Assembly (NCBI GenBank): GCA_018401565.1
Contig: JAGYKS010000028.1
Location: forward strand, 186,001-250,000
Origin: Acidimicrobiales bacterium
Lineage (GTDB): Bacteria; Actinomycetota; Acidimicrobiia; Acidimicrobiales; Acidimicrobilacustridaceae
Direction of reading: 5' to 3'
Length of the DNA: 64,000 nucleotides
Below, piece after piece: positions 31,367 through 44,294 of this stretch. The number at the start of each line of letters is the position of its first letter. Position 1 is the first letter of the stretch. Position numbers and translations under genes: made by a program. The notes below the pieces were generated by a model, which saw only the letters and a program-made list of their open reading frames with translations, searched no databases and was not told the origin of the DNA.

Positions 31367-34300
31367 TCAGTCCTCAGGGGTCAGCCACAGGCCGATCACG
31401 CCACCCAGCCGGTAGAGAAACGATGCCATCTGGGCACGGTTCACCGGGTCCAGCGGTCTTGTAGGGGTCGTTGGTCGTGATGCCCTCATCCTTCAGCCAG
31501 CACGCCGCCTGCTGGGCATACCCCGGAATGACATCCCCATCCGCAAACCCACACGGGAACTCCACGGTCGGTTGTCCGGCCAGACGCCACAGGAACCCCG
31601 CCATCTGGGCGCGGTTCACCGGGTCCAGCGGTTTGTAGGGGTCGTTGGTCGTGATGCCCTCGGCCTTCAGCCAGCACGCCGCCTGCTGGGCGAACACGGG
31701 AATGACATCCCCATCCGCAAACCCACACGGGAACTCCACGGTCGGTTCCCCGGCCAGACGCCACAGGAACCCCGCCATCTGGGCACGGTTCACCAACTGT
31801 GCAGGCTTGTAGGGATTGTTGACGGTGATGGCGCGGTCGAGCAGGCATGAGGCCGCCCTGGCGTAGTAGGCGGTTGGTCCCACGTCGCTGAACGGGGTCG
31901 GCACCACGCCGCACACCCCCGCAGTGATCTCCGCTGACGGCGCCGAGTCGGCCGATGAACCCCCAGCATTGGATGCACGAACCACAAACCGGTGGGTTGT
32001 GGTGCCGGCAAGCCCAGTGACCACGCAGGTCGTCACCGGCGCCACCGCGGAACAGGTCGCTCCCGAGCTGACGGCGGTGACGAGATAACTGGCCACCGGA
32101 TCCCCCGTTGATGGTGGCGAGGCCGTGACCTCCACCGACCCCTGGCCGATCACCCTCGCCGATGGGGCTGGCGGTGTCCCGGGAACAACCACTGGTGGTG
32201 GCGGAGGTGGCGGAGGTGGCGGTGGCGGTGGCGGAGGTGGAGGGAGGCGGCGTCGGGCGTCACCACCCCCGACGGCGGCGACGCAGGACCGGGGCCTACC
32301 GCGTTGGTCGCCACCACCGAGAACGTGTAGCCGACGCCGTTGGTCAGGCCCTGCACGACACACGATGTGGCTCCCAACGTCGAACACGTGAAAGCGCCGG
32401 GAGTCGATGTCACCGTGTACGAGGTGATGGCGCTTCCACCGTCGTCAGCTGGCGGTGACCATGTCACCTCGGCCTCACCGTCACCGGGCGAGCCGCTCAC
32501 CGACACAGGTGCACCAGCAACCACCGGCACCACCGGATCGGCAGCAACCCGGATTTTCACCACACCACCGGGGTTGGTGTTGGAGCCGAAATAGGCAAAA
32601 CGCCCGTCGGGGGCGATGGCCGCCGACAACAACTGGTTTTCACCCACGCCCAACCCGATGGCTCCAACTACCACCAACCCGTCGGTGGCCACCTTGACCA
32701 CCTGTGCCGGAATGGCGTAGGTCCCGACGTACACGGCACCGCCGAGCGGATCGACCACCATCGAATACGCAGTGATGCCGGTGTCGAACACCGCAGCACC
32801 TGCCCGGGTGAACGACTCCAGATCCACAGCCACCAACCGGCCCGGAGTGGTGAAGGTGCCGAAGTAGGCCCGGTCCCCTTGCGGGCCCATGGCTGCTGAG
32901 AACAACTGCGCCTCACCGGCAGGCAACGTCAACGCACCCACCCGGGAAAACGTCGCCAAATCCACCTTCACCACCCGACCCGGAGCCGTACTGGTCCCGA
33001 AATACGCAAACTCCCCCGCCGGATCCACCACCGCCGAACGCAACTACGCCTCACCGTCAGGCAACGTCAACGCACCCACCCGGGAAAACGTCGCCAAATC
33101 CACCTTCACCACCCCACCCGGAGACGTATTCGTCCCGAAATAGGCAAACTCCCCCGCCGGATCCACCACCGCCGAACGCAACATCCCCTCACCGCCGGGC
33201 AACGTCAACGCACCCACCCGGGAAAACGTCGCCAAATCCACCTTCACCACCCGACCCGGAGACGTATTGGTCCCGAAATACGCAAACTCCCCCGCCGGAT
33301 CCATGACCCCGGTGAGCAAGGACTGTTCGCCCTGGTTGGACAGCAACTGGATCGACCCGACCACGGTCATGGTGTCGAGGCGGACCTTGAGCACCACACC
33401 GGGGTTGGTACTGGTGCCGACGTAGGCGAACACCCCGTCGGGATCCACCAGCAACGTGCCCGAGACGGCCTGATTGACACCAAACTCCACACCGTCGGTA
33501 CGTTCAAACACCCCCGGCATGGACAGCACGTCCGATGATGCTGGCCCGGCACCCACTGCGTTGACGGCGGTCACCGCAAACGAATGGACCACCCCATTTG
33601 TCAGACCGGCGATGGTGCAGGTTGTCGGTGGCGGAGCCTGGTTGACGGCCACAGTGGTGCAGCTACCCGCAGGTGTTCCCGTCACCTCATACCCCGTCAC
33701 CGGGCTACCCCCGTCGTCGCCGGGGGCCGACCATGCCAGCGATACCGAACCGTCGGATGCGGTGGTGGTGACCGACGTGGGTGCCTGCGGCGGAGCTGCT
33801 GGCAACGGGAACACGCCGGTCAGCATGACGCCGGTGTTCATCACACCCCACGCCGTATCCACGCCAACCGTTGAGGTGGCCTGCACCCGCGAACGCACCT
33901 GGGCGACCGTGGCGGTGGGATCCTGACCGACCACAAGCGCAACGGCACCGGCGACCAACGGCGCCGATGACGAGGTGCCGCAGTAGTACGACGACGTGGT
34001 CCTGATGACACCAAGGTGGTTCTGGGAAACATTGCAGCCCGCAGCGGCAACGCTCACCCAACTCCCCCGATTGGAAAACGAATACAGCGCGTTGTTCTGC
34101 TGCACGGCGGCGACCCTGATGGCATCAGGCCAGGCCGCCGGGTAGTTCATCTGGGTGGTGCCGTCGTTGCCGGCCGACGCCACCACTGGCACACCGTTGG
34201 CAGTGGCGAACTCCACCGCCAGGCGTTGGGCTGTCAGCCCTCCGGGGCCACCCAACGACAGGCTGACCACGTCGGCGCCGTTGTCGACTGCGTACACAAT

Positions 34301-35124
34301 GGCTGCTGCCGAGTCTGCTGCTGAGCCCACCCCTTCGGCGGTGAGTGTCTGCAATGGCATCACCACGCATTGCGGACACGCTCCCCCGGCTCCGATGCTG
34401 TTGTTGATGGCGCCAGCGGCTCTGCACCGCCGACATTGTCCCGTGACCATCGGGATCGACGCGCGCGTCGCCCCCCACCCAGCTGTTGCCGGGCAACACA
34501 CGGTCCACAAGTGCGTCCTCCGGCAGCGACGGTGAGTTCGGTGACCGGGCTCACCCCGGTATCCACGATGGCAATCACCGTGTCGGCCGAACCCTGGGTC
34601 ACTCCCCACGCCGACGGCAGCCCGGCCCTAGGTCGCCCCCACCACTGGCGACCAGTTGGGGTCGGTGGGCACCACCGTCTGGGCCTTGCTGACCAGCTGG
34701 TCCTGCTCGATGGTGGTGACCCGGCGTCACGCAATGCCGCAACAGCCTGAGCGAGATGAACGGGCGCAACCTCAATCACCGAGAACAGATCGTCGGTCCA
34801 ACCTCCAAATCGAGGGTCACCGCAGCAACCATGGCTGCCGCTGACGGGTCACCGACGACGAGACGGAACACCCTCGCCATCGGGCAGATCTCTTTGGCAG
34901 CGGCGCTCAGAGCGGGTCGGCCAAATTGGGGGACACTCATTGCTTGGGTAGGCGGGCAGCCTCCCGCCCCGGTGCGCCAGCCCAGCGGGTCCAGATAGTG
35001 CCACCAGCGCCACCAGCGCCACCTGACGGCCACATCGCCGGTGGTGCCGGCGGCCCGGCGCCACAACGGTCACCCACACGGCCGGCACCAGCACGACGCC
35101 AAAGCCAGCACCGCCACCAGCCAT
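31367..35124 (-). CDS. Giant secreted subtilase with FN3 domains, 46-residue propeller-like repeats and three C-terminal SLH-like repeats (frameshifts and one amber codon)
   Basis: Order from the N-terminus: a hydrophobic export region (start placed at ATG 35124, uncertain) and a propeptide-like part. The S8 catalytic domain has Asp in 'VIAIVDTGVSPV' (about 34570), His in 'DPDGHGTMSA' (about 34445), Asn in 'ASAGNDGTTQ' and Ser in 'YCGTSSSAPLVAGA' (about 33970), so the full triad is present. Then an FN3 domain, a run of 46-residue repeats ('GEFAYFGTNTSPG', 'VVKVDLATFSRVGALTLP'), a second FN3, a poly-Pro linker, a third FN3 and three SLH-like units with 'CWLK.EGITTNDPYK' and 'NRAQMAGFLWRLAG'. 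One-base shifts occur near 35000, 34800, 34650, 34480, 32250 and 31450. A TAG at 33044-33046 replaces a Gln codon inside a repeat. The last base shift corrected gives the end 'GGVIGLWLTPED'. Confidence 0.78.
32922..33335. repeat. 138-bp near-identical tandem repeats inside the subtilase gene
   Basis: Copies begin at 32922, 33060 and 33198 (period 138 bp, 46 codons). A core of about 50 bp is identical in all three. More divergent units continue on both sides. They encode LVIVD/YVTN-like propeller units. The near identity suggests recent amplification or gene conversion. Confidence 0.9.
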
Positions 35125-35374
35125 GGGCACGTCCGTCGCGGCCACACCCAAGATGGAGCACTTCTTCAGTTCGACGATTTCGGCCACTGACCCACCGGTG
35201 CAGACGGTAGTGCGGCATGGGTCCGATGCGGCGGCGATCCGCCTGCGCCATGAGGGTGCCATAACTTACGTGGGCCACTGTTGGGAAGCACCACCGCAAC
35301 CCCCCGTCAGACATCCGAGGCACAGCACACCGGGATCAGACCGGGACTCCACCCGGGACCAACGGAGCACAATG

Positions 35375-35390
35375 ATACCCTTGGGGGTAT
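35375..35390. promoter_or_regulatory. CsoR/CstR-type operator overlapping the methyltransferase start
   Basis: ATACCCTTGGGGGTAT is a perfect inverted repeat with 6-bp arms (ATACCC/GGGTAT) and a 4-bp centre. It matches the known shape of operators bound by CsoR-family repressors (copper or persulfide sensing). It ends within the ATG at 35389, so a bound repressor would block transcription or translation start. No csoR-like gene is present in the window. Confidence 0.55.
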
Positions 35391-36000
35391 GACTGCTTCC
35401 CCTACTCCACGCGCGCAATGGGATGAACGCTTTGGCAGCGACGGCTACCTCTACGGCACCGAACCCAATGACTTCCTGCGCCACCATGTGGAGGTGCTCC
35501 CGCCGGGTCAGATCATGTGTCTGGCAGAAGGGCAAGGTCGCAACGCGGTCTTTTTGGCCGGGCGCGGGTACGAGGTATCCAGCGTGGATCTCAGTGCCGC
35601 AGGGGTGGACAAGACCTTGGCCTTGGCCGAAGCGCGGGGAGTGACCGTCAATGCCACAGTGGCTGACCTTGCTGACGTTGATCTGGGAACCAACCGCTGG
35701 AGCGCCATCGTGTCGATCTTCGCCCATGTACCCCCAGCCGTGCGTGCCGATGTTCACCGTCGGGTGGCCGACGCCCTGATTCCCGGCGGGTGTTTGTGCT
35801 GAGGCGTACACCCCCAACCAGGTTGGCCGGGGCACCGGCAGTCCGCCCGACGCCTCGCTGACCATGACCCTGATGTGCTTCGCAGTGAGTTGTCGGCGCT
35901 GGAATTTGACCATGCCGTCGAGCTGGGAACGCGAAGTCATTGAGGGGTGGGACACACAGGTGTCGGCAGCGTGGTTCAGGTCATCGCCCACAAGCCCTGA
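35389..36000 (+). CDS. SAM-dependent methyltransferase, TehB-like class I (frameshifted)
   Basis: The N-terminus 'QWDERFGSDGYLYGTEPNDFL' and SAM-binding 'IMCLAEGQGRNAVFLAGRGYEV' followed by 'SSVDLSAAGVDKTLALAEARG' identify a TehB/thiopurine-like class I methyltransferase. The acidic loop and the 'VPPAVRADVHRRVADALIPGG' helix follow. After about 35795 the frame changes two or three times, but 'LEAYTPNQVGRGTGSPPDASL', 'RSELSALEFDHAVELG' and 'REVIEG', 'VGSVVQVIAHKP' complete the domain to a TGA at 35998-36000. Relatives detoxify metalloid or thiol compounds. Together with a CsoR-type operator on its start, a role in metal or sulfur-species stress is likely, which is inference. Confidence 0.78.
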
Positions 36001-36239
36001 CTCCCCCGGCGGCCGCGTGGTGGCAACGATGCCAGAACCAACCGCCGCCGATCGTAGTGCACCGCCGACAGTCCAGTCCAACGATGTAGCCTGTCGGCGC
36101 GCAGTTGGCGAACGTCCCGGTCGGCCAGCGGGGTTGAAATGGGGATCCATGGCGGGCAAAACGGGCAGCCTCAGGTCCTGGGGAGCTGGTGCGATTGCGC
36201 AACTGCTGAACCTGATCCCACGGCGTCCGTTGTGTGTGG

Positions 36240-36869
36240 ATGCCGAGCGTTCGGCACTGGCGCGATGCAACCTTCACACGCATCCAGAGCGGCACCCTTG
36301 GATACCGCTACAACAACGCTCCCGCCTAAAGAATCCGTCTGACCTTGCCCTCTACACCATGCTTATTGGCCAACTTCGGCCCACCACGATTGTGAGATCG
36401 GGTCGGCCGCAGGGGCTCGGCACTGTGGTTCGCAGCCCAGGCCCGGGCGCTGCGACTTGAATCAAGGTCCTGGTCGGTGGACATCGCCAGTGTGACCACC
36501 GTAAGCGACCTGATGTGGAGTTCCTTGATGGCGACATCCACAACCTTGACGCCACCACTGCCCGCAGTGCTCAGTATTCATACCGGCCCACTGCTGGTGA
36601 TCGAGGATGGGCCACATACCTACTGCCGGGACCCTCGCTGCGCTGCGATTTTCGACCGCTACCTCCAGCCTGGTGACTACATCGTGGTTGAAGACGGAAT
36701 CGCCAAGGACCTCGGCTACCGCTGGCTGCGCAATGGCCCCAATCGCGCCGTGCGGCAGTTTCTGCCAACTGCGACAACCGGTACGTCGTCGATCGCCCGT
36801 GCATTGCGACTTCTACGGCCGCAACGTCACCTGGAACCCCAACGGATACCTGCGCCGGGTCGACCCTAA
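36240..36869 (+). CDS. CmcI-family (cephalosporin hydroxylase/rhamnosyl O-methyltransferase-like) protein, heavily frameshifted
   Basis: Fragments in three frames join into one recognisable domain: 'FTRIQSGTLGYRYNNAPA', 'DLALYTMLIGQLRPTTIVE', 'GSALWFAAQARALRLESRSW', 'SVDIASVTTVSDPDVEFL', 'GPLLVIEDGPHTY', 'LQPGDYIVVEDGIAKDLGYR', 'GPNRAVRQFL' and 'CDFYGRNVTWNPNGYLRRV'. This is the CmcI fold: a SAM-binding Rossmann domain with a metal-binding Asp/His pair, the 'IEDGPHTY' motif being diagnostic. Members methylate sugar or antibiotic hydroxyls. At least four one-base shifts are needed in about 630 bp. The start at ATG 36240 and end at 36869 are best guesses. A strong hairpin follows directly. Confidence 0.65.
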
Positions 36870-36876
36870 CGCGGCT

Positions 36877-36918
36877 GGGGCCCATCCCCGCACCGCCGTT
36901 GGTGGTGGGATGGGCCCC
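36877..36918. terminator. Strong GC-rich hairpin, probable terminator
   Basis: GGGGCCCATCCC at 36877-36888 pairs perfectly with GGGATGGGCCCC at 36907-36918 across an 18-bp loop. It lies between the end of the CmcI-like gene and the convergent katG end and could serve both. No clear T-run follows. Confidence 0.65.
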
Positions 36919-36952
36919 GGCTCGTGAGCCCGCACTTGGGCGATTGGCTTCA

Positions 36953-39845
<2,893 letters not shown>

Positions 39846-40206
39846 GAGAACACCGTATCAAGATCTGGATGAGATCCAACTTTGGCGTCATGGGGGATTT
39901 CGCAGAGGCGACGGGCGGCCATGCGCTCCGTTGGAGTGGCGACTGCTGCAGTTCCGTCGGTGCGTCCCCTCGGCGACTGCCGCTCGACCCGCTGGCCACC
40001 GGCAGCGCAGCGCCAGCAACCCCGCCAGAAAGTTTCGGCTATGTGAGTGACAATTCTGGTAGGGTTCAGTTGCTGACCAGATCAGCCTCGTGGTTGCCAG
40101 CGACCTTCCACGGGGAACCAGCCCCGGCACCGGGACTCAGTGCAATCCATCACCCAGCCATGCCGCTGCCCATGCACGAGACCCCCCGTTACCGGAGCAC
40201 CCCCAC
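39846..40206. other. Gene-free divergent region between furA and the first secreted paralogue
   Basis: This 361-bp region should hold the promoters for furA-katG (minus) and for the secreted protein at 40207 (plus). The AT-rich GAGTGACAATTCTGGTAGGGT near 40045 is the most promoter-like part. Nothing conserved enough to call a gene was seen. Confidence 0.5.
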
Positions 40207-41184
40207 ATGACCCTGCTCAGCACCCTCAAATCCCGCAAGGCCCTCGCTGGCATGGTGGCCGTAGCCGCCGGTACCGCCACGGTGGCCGCCCCGGTGGTCG
40301 CACTCCCGCTTTCGGCCGCCCCCAGTGGCGACATCACCACCAGCCCGGCGGTCAACGGCGACGACACTGGCACCTATGAGTCGTGCAGCGCACTGTTTGG
40401 CCTCACCGACAAGTACAACGCCAACTACGTGACCTTCAACGTCGCAGGCACCGCCGACCCTCCCCGGCATCGGACAAGGACTCACCCCGGTGCTCACGGT
40501 CACCAACCCCGAGTCCGGCAACGTTGACGAGTGTGTCCCCGAGATCGGGTTCAACGATGCCGAGAGTTGGTTGGCCTATATCGACGCAACCGAATTTGAG
40601 GAAGATGCCGAATTGGTGGTGCCCTACCCTGGCAGCCCGGGGTACCTCGTTCCCGTTTACGAAAATGTCTTGACCCCGGCAAATGGCCCGACCAGACCAC
40701 CACCCGATGCCCTCTCGATCGCCCTGCGCATCGAAACCGACAGCACTGTCAACCCCGCCGACACCGTGACCTGGGAGCCGTTGGCCCTGTCCTACCCCCT
40801 GCCACCGAGTTTTGGCGAGATCATGGAGATGATCGAGATGGAACTCGGTGGCCCAACCAGTCCCTCGCCGTTCTGTTCAACACGATTTTTTTCGAGGCAG
40901 ACCTTCCCCTCTGCAGGGAAACACCTGACCAGACCATCCAGGATCTCCTGACCACAGTGCTCACCGTCACGGGCATTCCCCAGTCCCTACTTGACGAGAT
41001 CACCGACGACCCCTGTGGGCAACTGGTTCTCGCCCCCCAGTTCAGCGTCATCCAGCAGTCCGTAGCCGCCCTCGGTCTCCCGGTGTCTGTCACCGTGAAC
41101 GCGCCGGCTCCGGCTCCGGCTCCGGCGCCTACGCCCACGCCCGGCCCTGCCCCCACTCCGGTGACTCCCCGATTCACCGGCTGA
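40207..41184 (+). CDS. Unknown secreted protein, paralogue 1 (frameshifted)
   Basis: The N-terminal signal 'LAGMVAVAAGTATVAAPVVA' is nearly identical to that of the next gene. The mature part contains 'YESCSALFGLTDK', 'NYVTFNVAGTADP', 'DECVPEIGFNDAESWLAYID', 'YPGSPGYLVPVYE', 'LSIALRIETDSTVNPADTVTW', and a C-terminal 'LGLPVSVTVNAPAPAPAP' followed by a Pro/Ala/Thr tail ending 'TPVTPRFTG'. No known domain is recognised. Two frameshifts (near 40455 and near 40865) split it. The Cys and the acidic early part suggest a folded, disulfide-bonded beta protein. It does not carry an LPXTG motif or a C-terminal membrane helix. The two copies are 130 bp apart. Confidence 0.7.
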
Positions 41185-41313
41185 GCCGCCAGTGGAGGCG
41201 AGCCCGGCAACCGCGGCCCGGGCGCGGCAAGTACACCTACCTCGCCGGCCTCGTGTGATAAAGTTTCAAGCGCAAGCATTCACCAGTTTCACGGCCCCAT
41301 CGGAGCTCCCCGC

Positions 41314-42296
41314 ATGACCCTGCTCAGCACCCTCAAGTCCCGCAAGGCCCTCGCTGGCATGGTGGCCGTTGCCGCCGGCACCGCCACGGTGGCTGCCCCG
41401 GTGGTCGCACTCCCGCTTTCGGCCGCCCCCGGTGGCGACACCACCGCCAGCCCGGCAGTCAACGGCGGCGACGCCGGCACCTATGAGTCGTGCAGCGCCC
41501 TGTTCGGCCTCACCGACAAGAACCAACGCCAACTACGTGACCTTCAACGTCGCGGGCACCGCCGACCCCCTCCCCGGCATCGGACAGGGACTCACCCCGG
41601 TGATCACGGTCACCGACCCCGAGTCTGGCGATGTCGACGAGTGCATCCCCGAGATCGGCTTCGACGACGCCGAGAGCTGGGTCGCATTCCTTGGCATCGA
41701 CGCGCTAGACGAGGAAGAGCTTGAGGGAGTTTTGGAAGTGGTGCCCTACCCAGGCACCCCGGGCTACCTCGTCCCAAATTCTGGTGACGTTGTCGAGCCC
41801 CGCGGCAGCACCCGCCGAACTAGCACCCGCTCCCCTCTCGATCGCCTTGCGCATCGAATCCGATAGCACCGTCAACCCCGCCTTCACCGTGACCTGGGAT
41901 CCGTCGACACTCTCCTTTCCGGAACTCGACATTGACGATGTATTCGCCAATATTGTCCAGGGACTCGGTGGCCCCACCAGCCCGCTCGGCATCCGCTTCA
42001 CCCAACTCGTTGAGTCAGATGGTGACGCCTGCACCGATCCGCCCGAGCAGATTGACGTTGAGCTCGCCGCAGCGCTGATCGACATCACCGGCGTGTCAAC
42101 GTCATTCATCGACGAAATCACCACCGATACCTGCGAGCAGATTTTCATCGCCCTGACCATTCGCCTTTTCCAGTTGGACGTTGACGGCCTCGGTCTCCCG
42201 GTGTCGGTGACCGTCAACGCTCCGGCGCCGGATCCAGCGCCTACGCCCACGCCCGGCCCTGCCCCCACCCCGGTGACTCCCCGATTCACCGGCTGA
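41314..42296 (+). CDS. Unknown secreted protein, paralogue 2 (frameshifted)
   Basis: Tandem paralogue of the preceding gene with the same signal peptide and order of segments: 'YESCSALFGLTDKN', 'NYVTFNVAGTADPLPGIGQG', 'DECIPEIGFDDAESWVAFLG', 'VVPYPGTPGYLVP', 'LSIALRIESDSTVNPAFTVTW', 'QIDVELAAALIDITGVSTSF' and the tail 'PTPTPGPAPTPVTPRFTG'. It differs mainly in the middle, where copy 2 has an extra acidic insert (DALDEEELEG). Frameshifts lie near 41525 and near 41800. The ATG at 41314 has a similar upstream context to copy 1. The function is unknown. High N-terminal identity against a diverged middle suggests duplication followed by selection or gene conversion of the ends. Confidence 0.72.
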
Positions 42297-42309
42297 GCCA
42301 CCGCTGGTC

Positions 42310-43023
42310 GTGAACCCGGACCCAGGCACAGCGCCACCCACACCTCCTGGGGTGCCGCCCGCCGGCACCCCAGCGTGGTACGAACGCACCGGCGAGTTCC
42401 CCAACGGCCGCTGGCACGTGCAGTGCCTGCTTGACGACACCCACCCCGACGGGCAGGTGGTCGACAATCCCGGCGACACTTCGGGGCTGTTTCGGCTGTG
42501 GACCGTCACCGCCACTGCCGACGGCCATCCCCTGTTGTGGGTGAACCCGCTGTCTGTCCCTGACGCTGCCGCCAGCTGGTTCGTGGTGCTCGAGGACAGA
42601 AACGCCGACGAACCCACGGCCAGCCTGGTTGCGTTCACCACCGACCACCTGCCGCTTGGAACGGTCATCTCCGACCCGGAGTTCTTCCACCTTCCGGTCC
42701 CCAACAACGAACAGGTGGCGGCGGTGCGGTGGTGGACCCAGTCGGGAGCCGTTGACCAGGTGTACGTGGCCGAGCACCGCCGGGGCAGCGACCAGGCCCG
42801 GGCGATCGTCTACGCCGCCAGCGCCTACCACCAGCACCGCGGCTGGCCGGGCCGAATCCACATTGACGGACGGCGCACCGCCGCCGGCCAGCAGGCCCTC
42901 AGCGCCCGTCGCCACCCCACCCGTGTCGCTCCCCTCGAGAAGCTTCTCGCCCCCATGGATGCCCCCGCCGGCACCCCGGCACCGTCGCCCGACGACGTCC
43001 ACGAGCCTCCGCAACCCGCCTGA
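42310..43023 (+). CDS. Unrecognised 237-residue protein
   Basis: It starts with GTG 42310, 13 bp after the previous stop, and may be co-transcribed. The sequence opens with a Pro-rich stretch, then 'WYERTGEFPNGRWHVQCLLD', 'SGLFRLWTVTATADGHPLLWV', 'SWFVVLEDRN', and 'AIVYAASAYHQHRGWPGRIH', and ends in a charged, Pro-rich tail. No signal peptide or membrane helix is seen. The gene is intact. I do not recognise the family. A coding origin is likely because codon use and length are good, but the N-terminal 30 residues could be from a frameshifted secreted part of the upstream gene. Confidence 0.55.
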   Translation: MNPDPGTAPPTPPGVPPAGTPAWYERTGEFPNGRWHVQCLLDDTHPDGQVVDNPGDTSGLFRLWTVTATADGHPLLWVNPLSVPDAAASWFVVLEDRNADEPTASLVAFTTDHLPLGTVISDPEFFHLPVPNNEQVAAVRWWTQSGAVDQVYVAEHRRGSDQARAIVYAASAYHQHRGWPGRIHIDGRRTAAGQQALSARRHPTRVAPLEKLLAPMDAPAGTPAPSPDDVHEPPQPA

Positions 43024-43092
43024 CTTCGGGCGGCGAGTGTCTGGTGGTGCGGGACTGCTTTCAGCCTGTGCGGTCGTGGCGGACCTGCAGGC

Positions 43093-44241
43093 TCAGATGC
43101 CGGGAAGGTCCTCGGCGAGGCCGAGGTGGATCTGCGCCGCATCGACATAGGTCTTCTCAGACACGAAGGCATGCTGGGTGCCGGTGTACATGTCGCGAAA
43201 CGCACGCTCCAGCCGCGACCCGTTGCGGATGGCCGAGGTGCCCGCCGCCAGGTGCGCCCACTGGCTGATCTCCCGACTGGCCTCGGTGGCGTAGGTGGCG
43301 GCCACGCGAAGGTCCGCACGCATGGTGGGAGTGAGGTCGGCCCCGCCAGCGACCTGGCGCTCCACTGCGCTGAACGCCTCGACCACTCCGGCACGGGCGG
43401 CACGCCACATCCCGGTGTGGTGACTCAGGTTGCGCTGAAAGGTGGTCCGCAGCGCCAGTGTTTCCATGTCGGACATTCGCACCTTGTCCTTGGCCAGGGC
43501 TGCGACGTCGTCGAGCATCGACTTGGCCACACCGAGTGCCCACGCTGCGTGCCCGGCGGCGACGACCGGCATGATGCCGAGCTGGTACAGCGGGGACGAC
43601 CCGCGCTTGGGCGTCGTGGCGAACAGCCCGAACGTCCGGTACTCGGGAACCACCACCGAATCCACCCTGTAGTCGTAGCTGCCGGTTCCGCGCAGACCCT
43701 GGACGTGCCATCCGTCGGTCAGTTCGACGTCGGCGGCGTCGAGCACCGCCACCTGGAACTGGTCGAGTTCGAGGATCGGCTCGCCGTCCACCACCTTCAT
43801 GAATCCCGCACAGATGAACGGCGAGTGGCCGATGCCGGATCCGAAGTTCCACGAACCGGTGAGGTCGAATCCACCATCGACAACATCGCCCATGCCATTG
43901 GGGAAGAACTGGCCGGCGGCGGTGCTGCGATCACCGGAGCCAAACACCTCGTCGAATCCCTGGTCGGGAAGGTACGCAGCAACCGCAAGCGTCGTGGGAA
44001 GGTTGGCGATGCCGATCCATCCGGCAGCCCCGTCGGCGCTGGCAAGTTCGATCCAGGTTTCGATGACCTCCTCGAACCCCGGCTCCTCACCGCCGGCCTC
44101 ACGAGGGTTCATGAAGGTCATCAGCCCGCTGTCCCACAGTGCGTCGACCGCCGTTGGGGTCAGGGTCCGCGCCGCCTCGCTGGGCCCGGCTTCGGCCTCG
44201 AGAATGTGGCGGATGCTGCGTGCTGCTTCTGGTGCGTACAT
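43093..44241 (-). CDS. Acyl-CoA dehydrogenase-like flavoenzyme (HsaA/PF08028-type)
   Basis: About 382 residues from ATG 44241, which follows GTGAGG at 5 bp. The layout is that of the acyl-CoA dehydrogenase superfamily: an N-terminal helical part with 'LWDSGLMTFMNPREAGGEE', 'SADGAAGWIGIANLPTTLAV', the middle beta domain 'GGFDLTGSWNFGSGIGHSPF', and the C-terminal helical domain with 'SQWAHLAAGTSAIRNGSRL' and 'FRDMYTGTQHAFVSEKTY'. The pattern 'GSGI.HS..' fits the flavin-dependent monooxygenase branch (HsaA, naphthocyclinone and similar hydroxylases), which use reduced flavin from a partner. The substrate is unknown. Two SDR genes follow upstream on the same strand and could act in one pathway. 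The gene is intact. Confidence 0.85.
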   Translation of the reverse strand: MYAPEAARSIRHILEAEAGPSEAARTLTPTAVDALWDSGLMTFMNPREAGGEEPGFEEVIETWIELASADGAAGWIGIANLPTTLAVAAYLPDQGFDEVFGSGDRSTAAGQFFPNGMGDVVDGGFDLTGSWNFGSGIGHSPFICAGFMKVVDGEPILELDQFQVAVLDAADVELTDGWHVQGLRGTGSYDYRVDSVVVPEYRTFGLFATTPKRGSSPLYQLGIMPVVAAGHAAWALGVAKSMLDDVAALAKDKVRMSDMETLALRTTFQRNLSHHTGMWRAARAGVVEAFSAVERQVAGGADLTPTMRADLRVAATYATEASREISQWAHLAAGTSAIRNGSRLERAFRDMYTGTQHAFVSEKTYVDAAQIHLGLAEDLPGI

Positions 44242-44294
44242 GCGAACCTCACTGTAGAGCGGTTGTGCTGACAACGTCGGACCGGCCGACCGGC

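Noticed and set aside
32125-32391. Glycine-rich plus-strand protein
   Set aside because: It is the complement of the poly-Pro linker of the subtilase. The low-complexity GGTGGC repeat explains it.
32922-33335. CRISPR-like array suggested by the regular repeats
   Set aside because: The repeats are contiguous 138-bp coding units without unique spacers, inside a subtilase gene.
35266-36270. Minus-strand 334-residue open frame opposite the methyltransferase
   Set aside because: It lies antisense to well-conserved methyltransferase segments, has no family features and is favoured only by high GC content.
41100-41184. LPXTG-type sorting signal at the end of the secreted paralogue
   Set aside because: The ending TPVTPRFTG has no Leu-Pro-x-Thr-Gly, no membrane helix and no positive tail.
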